DNA from: JAZDIT01 sp043804755
GTDB lineage: Bacteria; Patescibacteriota; Minisyncoccia; Minisyncoccales; JAQTPW01
Reading direction: 5' to 3'
NCBI GenBank assembly: GCA_043804755.1
Contig: JAZDIT010000040.1
Location: 1-31,999 of the forward strand
DNA length: 31,999 bases
The position numbers were made by a program, and so were the translations under genes. Numbering within the stretch: position 1 is the first letter of the stretch; each line of letters opens with the position of its first letter. Shown here piece after piece: positions 23,196-30,835 of the stretch. The notes below the pieces were generated by a model. That model had not been told where the DNA came from, ran no database searches, and saw only the letters and a program-made list of their open reading frames with translations.

Positions 23196-25895
23196 ATGCC
23201 AAACGGAGGTAATTTTACTCACAAAGCCCAGGAGGCCATATTAGCCGCTCAGGACCTTGCCAGGGGCAAGGGCCAGCAGCAGGTTGACGCTTTACATCTG
23301 CTTTACGCGCTTTTGGAACAGGAAGAAAGCGTGCTTTTGAATTTACTCCAAAGAATAGGCGCTGATCTGGAAGGACTGAAACGAAAAACCATTTTATCGA
23401 TAGACCGCTTGCCTGTAATAACAACCCAGCAGAATTTCGGCCAGTTTTATCTGACTCAGGATATGGCAAAAGTTCTTGAAAGGGCAAGGCAGGAAGCCGC
23501 AAAAATGGGAGATGAATTCATTTCGGTGGAACATTTATTCCTGGCGCTTTTGGATACGGAAACCAAGGCGAAGGAAATTCTGGACAGGACGAGCCTTCTG
23601 GGAGGCGAGGGAGCTTCGGCTTTGGAATTCAACAAGCTGGACTATAATACTTTTTTGAAGCAATTGGCTGAAGTGAGGGGAGGGCAAAGAATTACCGATG
23701 CCGAACCGGAATCCAAATATCAGGTGATTGAAAAATATGCCAGAAACCTAACTTCTCTGGCGAAGCAGGGAAAATTGGATCCCGTAGTCGGCAGGGAAAA
23801 CGAAATCAAAAGATTGATGCAAGTGATTTCAAGGAGAACGAAAAACAATCCTGTTCTGATCGGAGAAGCGGGAGTCGGGAAAACCGCCATAGTCGAAGGT
23901 TTGGCCCAAAGAATTGTTTCCGGACAAGTCCCCGAAAGTTTGAAAGATAAGGATGTTATTGGCATGGATATAGGAGCCATGATCGCCGGCACAAAATACA
24001 GAGGAGAATTTGAAGACCGGATAAAGGCATTTTTAAGGGAAATAAACAGGGCAGGAGGAAGATATTTGCTTTTCATAGATGAATTACATACTTTGGTAGG
24101 AGCTGGAGCCGCCGAAGGCGCAATTGACGCTTCAAACTTATTGAAACCCGCGCTTGCAAGGGGAGAGTTAAAGGCGATAGGAGCTACTACTTTGAAGGAA
24201 TATCAGCAGCATATTGAAAAGGATCCCGCACTGGAAAGAAGATTTCAGCCGATTTATGTTGCCGAACCGACTATTGAGGATACGATTTCGATGTTGAGGG
24301 GAATTAAGGAAAAATACGAACTGCACCACGGGGTGAGGATAAGGGATGCGGCTTTGGTGGCATGTGCCCAATTGGCTGCAAGGTATATTACCGACAGGTT
24401 TTTGCCCGATAAAGCCGTTGATTTAATGGATGAAGCGATGAGTTCATTAAGATTGGAAATAGAATCTCAGCCCCAGGATCTCGAAAACCTGAAAAAGGAA
24501 ATTCAGAAACTGGAAATCGAAAAAGAAGCCATAAAAAGGGAAAAATCTCCGAAGAGAAAGCAGGCGATAGCCAGGCAACTTGCCGATTTAAAGGAAAAAG
24601 CAAAACACCTCGAAGCCAAATGGCAATCGGAAAAAGGAACAATTTCAAAAATCAAAGAACTCAAAAAAGAAATCGAAGCCACAAAATTTGAGGCCGAAAG
24701 AGGAGAAGCGGAAGGCGACTTGCAGAAAGTGGCAGAGTTAAAATACGGTAAAATTCCGCAATTGATGAAAGAATTGGCCGCCGCCGACAAGAAACTGGAA
24801 GTTTTCCAGAAAACAAGGCCCATTTTAAAAGAAGAGGTGACCGAAGAAGATATTGCCGGGGTTGTTTCCAGATGGACGGGAATTCCGATAATGCGCCTTT
24901 TGGAAGCGGAAGCGCGGAAACTTGAGAGTATGGAAAAAATTATCACAAGAAGAGTCATCGGACAGGAAGAGGCAATCGTGGCTATTTCCGATGCGATAAG
25001 GAGATCGCGTGCCGGCATTTCCGAAGAGAACAAGCCACTGGGATCGTTTATGTTTTTGGGCCCGACGGGAGTCGGAAAAACCGAAACCGCCAGAGCCCTT
25101 GCAGAATTTTTGTTCAATGATGAAAATTCCTTGGTAAGACTGGATATGTCAGAGTATATGGAAGAACACACCGTTTCCAAAATGATAGGTTCACCGCCCG
25201 GTTACGTCGGCTATGAAGAAGGCGGACAACTTACCGAAAAAGTAAGAAGGCGGCCCTACAGCGTAATTTTATTTGACGAAATCGAAAAAGCCCATCCGAA
25301 AGTTTTCAATATTCTGCTTCAAATTCTGGAAGATGGCAGGCTGACCGATGCAAAAGGGAGGACGGCGTCTTTTAAAAACGCCATTTTAATCATGACTTCC
25401 AACATAGGTTCCGAATACATCGCCAAAATGGGATCTTTGGGATTTCTGGGGAATAAAGAAGCGGAAAAGGAGAGTTTGAAAGACAAAGTGATGGCGGCCC
25501 TGAAAGAAAGCTTCAGGCCGGAATTTCTGAACAGAATTGACGAAATAATCATATTCAATTACCTCGGCAAACCGGAAATAAAGAGAATCGTGGATTTGGA
25601 ATTGGACAAAGTGATAAAACGGCTTCAAGGTCATAATATTGGAATCCAGATAAGCGATGTGGCAAAGGAATTTCTGGCGGAAAAAGGTTATGATCCTAAT
25701 TTGGGAGCCAGACCCCTGAAAAGAGTTATCCAACGGGAGGTTTTGAATCCTCTTTCTCTGAAAATAGTTTCCGGAGAAATTAAAGAAGGGGAGAGAATTC
25801 TTGTTGATTATAGAAATAATAAAATCGAATTTTTAACAGCTGTCGGGTCTGTTAAAATAACGAAAGAAAGGGAAAAAACTTCGGTAAAAAAATAA
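23196..25895 (+). CDS. clpB: ClpB-type AAA+ disaggregase
   Basis: 899 residues, slightly longer than the usual 860. It pulls proteins out of aggregates, normally with DnaK. An N-domain of two Clp_N repeats spans about 1-150. NBD1 has Walker A GEAGVGKT near 223 and Walker B LLFIDELHTL near 290. The coiled-coil M-domain runs from about 425 to 550 and is rich in Lys/Glu, which marks ClpB rather than ClpC. NBD2 has Walker A GPTGVGKT near 623, VILFDEIEKAH and SFRPEFLNRIDE with the arginine finger. The pore loop in NBD1 reads KYRGEFE and in NBD2 GYVGYEE. A CIRCE operator puts it under heat-shock control. It is followed after 1 bp by the dead protease gene. Confidence 0.97.
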   Translation: MPNGGNFTHKAQEAILAAQDLARGKGQQQVDALHLLYALLEQEESVLLNLLQRIGADLEGLKRKTILSIDRLPVITTQQNFGQFYLTQDMAKVLERARQEAAKMGDEFISVEHLFLALLDTETKAKEILDRTSLLGGEGASALEFNKLDYNTFLKQLAEVRGGQRITDAEPESKYQVIEKYARNLTSLAKQGKLDPVVGRENEIKRLMQVISRRTKNNPVLIGEAGVGKTAIVEGLAQRIVSGQVPESLKDKDVIGMDIGAMIAGTKYRGEFEDRIKAFLREINRAGGRYLLFIDELHTLVGAGAAEGAIDASNLLKPALARGELKAIGATTLKEYQQHIEKDPALERRFQPIYVAEPTIEDTISMLRGIKEKYELHHGVRIRDAALVACAQLAARYITDRFLPDKAVDLMDEAMSSLRLEIESQPQDLENLKKEIQKLEIEKEAIKREKSPKRKQAIARQLADLKEKAKHLEAKWQSEKGTISKIKELKKEIEATKFEAERGEAEGDLQKVAELKYGKIPQLMKELAAADKKLEVFQKTRPILKEEVTEEDIAGVVSRWTGIPIMRLLEAEARKLESMEKIITRRVIGQEEAIVAISDAIRRSRAGISEENKPLGSFMFLGPTGVGKTETARALAEFLFNDENSLVRLDMSEYMEEHTVSKMIGSPPGYVGYEEGGQLTEKVRRRPYSVILFDEIEKAHPKVFNILLQILEDGRLTDAKGRTASFKNAILIMTSNIGSEYIAKMGSLGFLGNKEAEKESLKDKVMAALKESFRPEFLNRIDEIIIFNYLGKPEIKRIVDLELDKVIKRLQGHNIGIQISDVAKEFLAEKGYDPNLGARPLKRVIQREVLNPLSLKIVSGEIKEGERILVDYRNNKIEFLTAVGSVKITKEREKTSVKK

Positions 25896-25896
25896 C

Positions 25897-26601
25897 GTGT
25901 TCAAAAATATTCTCAAAATCTTAGGTTTTTTCGGCGGAGGCATAATAGGCGGAATTTTTGCGAACCTCATTATCTGGCCCTATCTGATAAGCGGTTCTTT
26001 TTTGGGCCAATCTCCCCAGGTTTATGTAACGGAACGAAAAGAGATCACGATTCAGGAAAATACCGCTTTAAAAGACGCGGCTGAAAAAGCCGTGAAGGCG
26101 TTGATCGGTATAAAAACCGAAACTGCCGGCGCAGAAATTCTGGAAGGAACGGGCTTGGTGGTGACTTCGGACGGATTGATGGTCACACTTGCCGAATTGA
26201 TTCCGCAGGGGTCGGATTTCGCTTTCTTCGCCGGGCAGGAAGCTGTTTCTTACCAAATTCTGAAAAGAGATTCGGCGGAAAACTTGGCTTTGGTGAAAAT
26301 AGGAAGAACCAACTTATCCGCATTAAGTTTTGCCGATTTGAATAAATTAAAATTGGGAGAGAGGGTTTTTCTGGCGGGAATAATTTTCGAAAATGGCATT
26401 CCTCGGGAAGTTATTAATGAAGGAATCGTTTCAAGTTTCGATGAAAACATAATAAATACCAATATCCGGGAAGGGACGAAAATCAAAGGAAGTCCGCTAT
26501 TCGATATCGAAGGGAATGTCCTGGGGCTGAATTATGTCACTTCTGAAGGTAAGGTTATTTCAATTCCCAATTCCCGCATTAAAGAATTCGTCGGGATTTA
26601 A
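25897..26601 (+). CDS. Trypsin-like (HtrA-related) protein lacking its catalytic triad
   Basis: 234 residues from a GTG one base after the clpB stop. A membrane segment at about 8-34 precedes a trypsin-like fold that aligns by eye with the HtrA-type protein at 21860 (GTGLVVTSDGLMVT with GTGFIISSDGLILT). All three catalytic positions are changed: His is Glu100 (TLAELIP for LTNKHVV), Asp is Asn129 (AENLALVKI), and Ser is Lys197 (TKIKGSPLF for GNSGGPLL). There is no PDZ domain. It is therefore likely a non-proteolytic scaffold or regulator. Co-transcription with clpB places it under the CIRCE operator. It is an intact frame, not a decayed gene. Confidence 0.85.
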   Translation: MFKNILKILGFFGGGIIGGIFANLIIWPYLISGSFLGQSPQVYVTERKEITIQENTALKDAAEKAVKALIGIKTETAGAEILEGTGLVVTSDGLMVTLAELIPQGSDFAFFAGQEAVSYQILKRDSAENLALVKIGRTNLSALSFADLNKLKLGERVFLAGIIFENGIPREVINEGIVSSFDENIINTNIREGTKIKGSPLFDIEGNVLGLNYVTSEGKVISIPNSRIKEFVGI

Positions 26602-26613
26602 ATATTTGACAAA

Positions 26614-26648
26614 CAAAAAGCACCCATCAATGGGTGCTTTTTGTTTTG
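26614..26648. terminator. Strong terminator after the clpB unit
   Basis: A 14-bp perfect stem, CAAAAAGCACCCAT (26614-26627) with ATGGGTGCTTTTTG (26630-26643), followed by more T. The A- and T-runs make it work in both directions, though no minus-strand gene is near. Confidence 0.92.
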
Positions 26649-26653
26649 GACTA

Positions 26654-26682
26654 TTGTCCTAAACTTTACAGCACGGTAAAAT
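26654..26682 (+). promoter_or_regulatory. Promoter of the lamin-tail gene, leaderless geometry
   Basis: TTGTCC (26654-26659) and TAAAAT (26677-26682), 17 bp apart, with 6 nt to the ATG at 26689. Same layout as the ybeY promoter. A small inverted repeat GGAC-TATT-GTCC (26648-26659) overlaps the -35. Confidence 0.55.
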
Positions 26683-26688
26683 TAAAAA

Positions 26689-28833
26689 ATGTTTAAACGA
26701 CTTGGTATTTTTTTAATTCTCACAGGAATTATCTTTTTCCAAATAATAGAAACAGAGAAAATGTCCGCGGAATCTTTTACGTATGATTTTTATAACGGGC
26801 ACGGATTGGATTTGGCCGAGATTCAGGAAGAATTGGATGATATTTCCGAAGAAGTAGATATCTTAAAGCGGAAAATTATGGATCTTACCGAAAATGGGCA
26901 AGTTCTGGGAGCAAGTATGGAAAGGGGAGAAGAAACAACCGAAGAAAGCATAAAAGAAAAAAAAGAAGAGTCAAAATTATGCGAAATTACGCCGGGAATT
27001 TGGCCAAAACCGGATAAAGTCGCGATCAACGAAGTCGCCTGGATGGGTAACGAGAGCGGTGCAAGCGGGGAATGGATTGAAATCAAAAATGTTTCCGAAA
27101 AGGAAATGGATTTGACCGGTTGGCAGCTGCTCAATTCGGATAGCCAGATTGCGGTAGTATTTGGACTTGGTGATTTAATTTCGTCAGGCGATTTTTATAT
27201 TCTTGAAAGAGGCAGCGACGAAGTTTTACAGAGCATAGACGCAAATAAGATTTATTCGGGTGCGTTGAAAAACGGCGAAGAAGGTCTGTATCTTTTCGAC
27301 GATAATTGTGAACTTCAGGACCTGGTTTTAGCCGATCCCGAATGGCCGACTGGCGACAATAGCACAAAGAGAACAATGGAAAGGACAAATGATTTTTTCT
27401 GGCAGACAAGCTTTGTAAGAGGAGGGACCCCGGGAGCGGAAAACGGAGAAGCGTATTACAGAAGTTCAGGAAACCAAAATTTGCCTGTTGCCTGTTCCCA
27501 AGCGAATTTATCTTTGGTGGAAAATCCGAGCGTAATAATCAACGAAGTCGCCTGGATGGGAAGCGTCAGCAGTACGTATGATGAATGGATTGAACTCAAA
27601 AATGTTTCGACGGCGGGTGTCTCCTTAAACCGTTGGCAGTTGATCGGGGTCAATACTGGGAGCGGAAAGAACAACATAGAAGTTTTTTTCGGGAAAAAAG
27701 ACAAAATAAACTCGTTTTATCTTCTGGAAAGGAGCGATGACGAAGCGGTTGTCGGAATTCCTGCCGACAAAATTTTTTCGGGATCGATCAACGATTCGGA
27801 TTTCGCCTTAAGGCTTTTTGACGACAAATGCAGGTTAATTGACGAAGTTGCGGCAACTCCCGATTGGCCTGCCGGCAGGAAAACGGGAGAAAAAAGAACG
27901 GCTGAGAGAGGAGAGGATTCAAACTGGCATGATTCTTTTGCCACATCGTCTTTTTCAGGTCTATTCGGAACTCCTAGGGAAGAAAACAGTCAAATGCCGA
28001 AACTCCCGCCGGTTTTGGAAATGTCAACCGACAGCTTGTCTTTTAAGGGAGAAAAAGATGAAATCGTTCCAAATCAAATAATAACATTCACTAATTCGGG
28101 AGGAAGCGATTTGAATTGGAGTATTGATCTAAACTTAATAGTTTGGTTCTTGATAAATGGAGGTATTTTGGCCACAGGTACCATTCCGGCATCAGATTCC
28201 ATAGACATAGAATTTTCGATAATCCCCGGATTGGCAGAGGGAGATTACTCGGCTACCGCCACGGTTGAAATAGCGGGACAAAATGATTCGAAAAGCATTT
28301 CCGCAGGGTTGACTATTTACCAAAAAACGGTTAAAACTGTAATAATCAATGAAATTGCCTGGATGGGGACCGAGGCTAGTTCAAGTCAGGAATGGATAGA
28401 GATCTATAATAATGCAGATGCCGACATCGATTTGAGAAATTGGGAAATTCGAAAAGACGGGAATGCTTTCATACTGTTTAACGCGTCTTCCAGCACTATT
28501 GGAGACACGATTATACCAGCCCGATATTACTACATTTTAGAAAGGAAATTCAGTAATTTTTTCGAAACGTTTCCCGCAGATTTCATTTATGGAAATTACA
28601 GCAATACGTATGCAATGCGAGATACCGGGAATAAAATCCAATTGCTAGACGATAGCGATAGCCTGATTGATGAAATAGATTGCTTAGATGGTTGGTTTGC
28701 CGGTAGTAATACCATACTAAAACAGACAATGGAAAGGATTGACCCGGAAATGCCGGGGAGCGATCCCTTCAACTGGGCGTCAAGCAGTTCGCCCGGCGGA
28801 ACCCCAAAAGCGCAAAACAGCATCGTTCCATAA
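26689..28833 (+). CDS. Exported protein with three lamin-tail domains
   Basis: 714 residues. A signal peptide or anchor covers residues 1-20 (MFKRLGIFLILTGIIFFQII). A short acidic coiled-coil segment follows (about 41-68). Three lamin-tail (LTD) domains start near 111, 282 and 550, each opening with INE(V/I)AWMG and then EWIE(I/L). Between the second and third (about 440-545) lies an immunoglobulin-like, BACON-like domain (LSFKGEKDEIVPNQIITFTNSGGSDLNW). LTDs occur in bacterial surface proteins and may bind DNA, membrane or other proteins. Cys pairs near each LTD (such as DDNCEL, DDKCRL) could form disulfides or hold metal. No C-terminal sorting signal was seen. The role is unknown, and surface display is inferred. 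Confidence 0.88.
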   Translation: MFKRLGIFLILTGIIFFQIIETEKMSAESFTYDFYNGHGLDLAEIQEELDDISEEVDILKRKIMDLTENGQVLGASMERGEETTEESIKEKKEESKLCEITPGIWPKPDKVAINEVAWMGNESGASGEWIEIKNVSEKEMDLTGWQLLNSDSQIAVVFGLGDLISSGDFYILERGSDEVLQSIDANKIYSGALKNGEEGLYLFDDNCELQDLVLADPEWPTGDNSTKRTMERTNDFFWQTSFVRGGTPGAENGEAYYRSSGNQNLPVACSQANLSLVENPSVIINEVAWMGSVSSTYDEWIELKNVSTAGVSLNRWQLIGVNTGSGKNNIEVFFGKKDKINSFYLLERSDDEAVVGIPADKIFSGSINDSDFALRLFDDKCRLIDEVAATPDWPAGRKTGEKRTAERGEDSNWHDSFATSSFSGLFGTPREENSQMPKLPPVLEMSTDSLSFKGEKDEIVPNQIITFTNSGGSDLNWSIDLNLIVWFLINGGILATGTIPASDSIDIEFSIIPGLAEGDYSATATVEIAGQNDSKSISAGLTIYQKTVKTVIINEIAWMGTEASSSQEWIEIYNNADADIDLRNWEIRKDGNAFILFNASSSTIGDTIIPARYYYILERKFSNFFETFPADFIYGNYSNTYAMRDTGNKIQLLDDSDSLIDEIDCLDGWFAGSNTILKQTMERIDPEMPGSDPFNWASSSSPGGTPKAQNSIVP

Positions 28834-28836
28834 ATT

Positions 28837-29337
28837 ATGGACAAAGACTATTATATCCAACTTACAAAGAACCTCTATCGCTTAACCTTACTTTTCCCAA
28901 AAAAGGAGCCTTTGAGGTATAAAATGAGGGAATTGGCAGATGATATTTTAACAAAGCCCCAAGAGGGTAATTTTGCGGTTCTGGATGCCTTTTTTGAGGT
29001 GGTAAAAGCCCAAAACTGGGTATCTCTGCAGGATGTGTTGGTAATCCAGGCAGAATATGCTAATATACGTGGAGCACAGAAAGAAGTTTATCCTAAAGAG
29101 CGAAATATTGAAGTTCAGTCTTTGCCGACATCAACCAAAAATTTACTGGAAAGACAGGAGAAAATATTAGCCATTTTAAGGGAAAAAGGAAAAGCACAGG
29201 TTTGGGAAATGAAACAGATCTTCCCCCAGATAAGCAAAAGAACCCTGCGGAGAGATTGCGAATATTTGTTGAAACAGGGAGTCATCGAAAGACTGGGCGA
29301 AAGGAATAATACTTTTTATCAGGTAAAACTAGGGTGA
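28837..29337 (+). CDS. Winged-helix (DeoR-like) transcription regulator with helical N-domain
   Basis: 166 residues. The N-terminal half (MDKDYYIQLTKNLYRLTLLFPKKEPLRYKMRELADDI) looks like a helical bundle. The C-terminal part (about 105-160) is a winged helix: RQEKILAILREKGKAQVWEMKQIF, recognition helix SKRTLRRDCEYLLKQGVIERLG and wing ERNNTFYQ. It lies 3 bp after the lamin-tail gene and 65 bp before the ECF sigma gene, whose upstream region contains a palindrome plus a further half-site, a plausible target. The ligand and partner are unknown. Confidence 0.8.
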   Translation: MDKDYYIQLTKNLYRLTLLFPKKEPLRYKMRELADDILTKPQEGNFAVLDAFFEVVKAQNWVSLQDVLVIQAEYANIRGAQKEVYPKERNIEVQSLPTSTKNLLERQEKILAILREKGKAQVWEMKQIFPQISKRTLRRDCEYLLKQGVIERLGERNNTFYQVKLG

Positions 29338-29342
29338 CAGGG

Positions 29343-29383
29343 TAGGACATACATATATATATGATAGGACATTAGTGTCCTAT
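29343..29383. promoter_or_regulatory. Palindrome and direct repeat upstream of the ECF sigma gene
   Basis: Perfect 8-bp inverted repeat ATAGGACA (29364-29371) with TGTCCTAT (29376-29383), separated by TTAG. A further TAGGACAT half-site lies at 29343-29350, 22 bp (two helical turns) upstream of the matching bases in the palindrome. No T-run follows. It fits an operator for a dimeric regulator. Confidence 0.6.
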
Positions 29384-29402
29384 GGAATCTACCTAACCAT
29401 AC

Positions 29403-29906
29403 ATGCAAAATAAACGGCAGGAATATAGTAAAATTTACGATAAGTATATCGGAAAGATATATCGGTTTGTATTGTTGAAGGTAAGCTCGGAGGAGATTGC
29501 CCAGGATTTATCTTCGGAAACATTTCTTAAAGGATGGGAAGCGTTCCAACAGAATAAGATTGATAATCCGCAGGCCTTTTTGTATCGGATCGCCCATAAT
29601 TTAGTTGTTGACCACTATCGGGAGAAGGGTAGGACACAAATTGTTTCCGCCGACTGCTTTCCCATAGCCGATCCGCAGCTTCGCATAGAAGAAAGTGCGG
29701 TACTGAATTCGGACCTTGAACAGGTTAAAGCAAGATTGGCCGATCTTAAAGAGGATTACCAGAACGTCATTATCTGGCATTATTTGGACGATTTGTCTAT
29801 CCCCGAAGTGGCAAAGCTGCTTGATAGGTCCGAAGAAGCTACCCGAGTTTTGCTCCACAGAGCCCTTGAATCTTTAAGACAAAATCTCGATTCGAAAACA
29901 GCTTAA
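29403..29906 (+). CDS. ECF-type RNA polymerase sigma factor
   Basis: 167 residues, region 2 and region 4 only, as in the extracytoplasmic-function group. Region 2 has YDKYIGKIYRFVLLKV, AQDLSSETFLKGWEAF and AFLYRIAHNLVVDHYR. Region 4 (about 105-160) has LKEDYQNVIIWHYLDDLSIPEVAKLLDRSEEATRVLLHRALESLR with its helix-turn-helix. It directs RNA polymerase to a small regulon. The anti-sigma-like membrane protein follows 44 bp later. No Shine-Dalgarno. Confidence 0.95.
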   Translation: MQNKRQEYSKIYDKYIGKIYRFVLLKVSSEEIAQDLSSETFLKGWEAFQQNKIDNPQAFLYRIAHNLVVDHYREKGRTQIVSADCFPIADPQLRIEESAVLNSDLEQVKARLADLKEDYQNVIIWHYLDDLSIPEVAKLLDRSEEATRVLLHRALESLRQNLDSKTA

Positions 29907-29950
29907 ATTGACTGTAATAAACGAGCCGGTTTTACGTCATAATATACGCA

Positions 29951-30673
29951 ATGGAAGATAAAGCTCTCATAAACAAGCTTAAAGAACTCCGCAAAATAGA
30001 ACCCAGTCATGACTGGGTGATTTCGACTAAGACAATGATTTTGGGAGAGGCGCCCAGAACCGGATGGATTTCAAATTTCGGGTTTTTCCCGAATTTCGTT
30101 TTCAGATACAATAAGGCGATTTTTGCGACATTGATAGTTTTCGGATTCGTAGCGGGAGCATTTACTTTTTCCCAGAATTCGTTGCCGGGCGATCCTTTTT
30201 ACGTTTTCAAGAAGATTACGGAATCAAGCAGGATGGCATTTGCCGATGAGAAAGATCTTCCGAAACTTCAGCTTGAATTGGTCAATCAGAGATTGGAAGA
30301 ACTGGACAGGATAGCTAAAGGCAACAGGCCTCAGAATCTGGCATCCGCCATTCAGGAATTTCAGGCCAATATGTCAAAGGCGGCCGAGAACATGATCAAA
30401 GTTCAGGATTCCGATGTCAACGAGATCGTTTCCGAAACAAAGAAGATAGAAGAAAACAAAGAGAGAATAGAGTCGCTTGGAATAGTTATAGGCGAAACGA
30501 CTGATCTGGATAGCGCCTTATTGCAGCTTATAGACAGGGAAATAAAAGACTTGGAAGTCAGGACTTTGTCCGATTCACAGAAAGAAATTTTCACCCAGGC
30601 CGTAGACGCTTTCAAGACAGGAAACTATTCTGACGCATTGGAAAAAATCCTGCTTTTGAGCAACCAGCAGTAA
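29951..30673 (+). CDS. Single-span anti-sigma-like protein (DUF5667 type)
   Basis: 240 residues. About 50 N-terminal residues would be cytoplasmic, with one membrane span at about 56-73 (AIFATLIVFGFVAGAFTF). The outside part is helical and starts with SLPGDPFYVFKKITESSRMAFA, the pattern of DUF5667 domains found behind ECF sigma genes. The short cytoplasmic head (LINKLKELRKIEPSHDWV) lacks the zinc-binding anti-sigma motif. It likely senses an envelope signal and holds the sigma factor. The extracytoplasmic part contains a long coiled helix (about 95-180). Confidence 0.8.
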   Translation: MEDKALINKLKELRKIEPSHDWVISTKTMILGEAPRTGWISNFGFFPNFVFRYNKAIFATLIVFGFVAGAFTFSQNSLPGDPFYVFKKITESSRMAFADEKDLPKLQLELVNQRLEELDRIAKGNRPQNLASAIQEFQANMSKAAENMIKVQDSDVNEIVSETKKIEENKERIESLGIVIGETTDLDSALLQLIDREIKDLEVRTLSDSQKEIFTQAVDAFKTGNYSDALEKILLLSNQQ

Positions 30674-30691
30674 GCTAAATTTAAATTTGAT

Positions 30692-30782
30692 TCCCGCTTT
30701 GCGGGACCCTGAAAATTATTATCATAATTTTGGAAAGTCGTTATTCGTGACTCTTACGTAAAGTCGCGAGAATTGGTCGACC
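30692..30782 (+). promoter_or_regulatory. Cluster of short palindromes before the surface protein gene
   Basis: Stem TCCCGC/GCGGGA (30692-30706), an 8-bp perfect hairpin AAAATTAT/ATAATTTT (30712-30731), GACT...AGTC around TTACGTAA (30749-30765), and GGTCGACC (30775-30782). The first may end the anti-sigma transcript, though T-runs are poor. The others lie where an operator or promoter would be. No convincing -35/-10 pair was found; CATAAT at 30799-30804 is a possible -10. Confidence 0.4.
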
Positions 30783-30835
30783 GACAGAGTTAAACGGTCA
30801 TAATAAATTAAAACTCAAAAAACATTAAAACACAG

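Noticed and set aside
24503..25180. A 225-codon minus-strand frame opposite clpB.
   Set aside because: Ser/Phe-rich shadow of the Lys/Glu-rich M-domain coding sequence.
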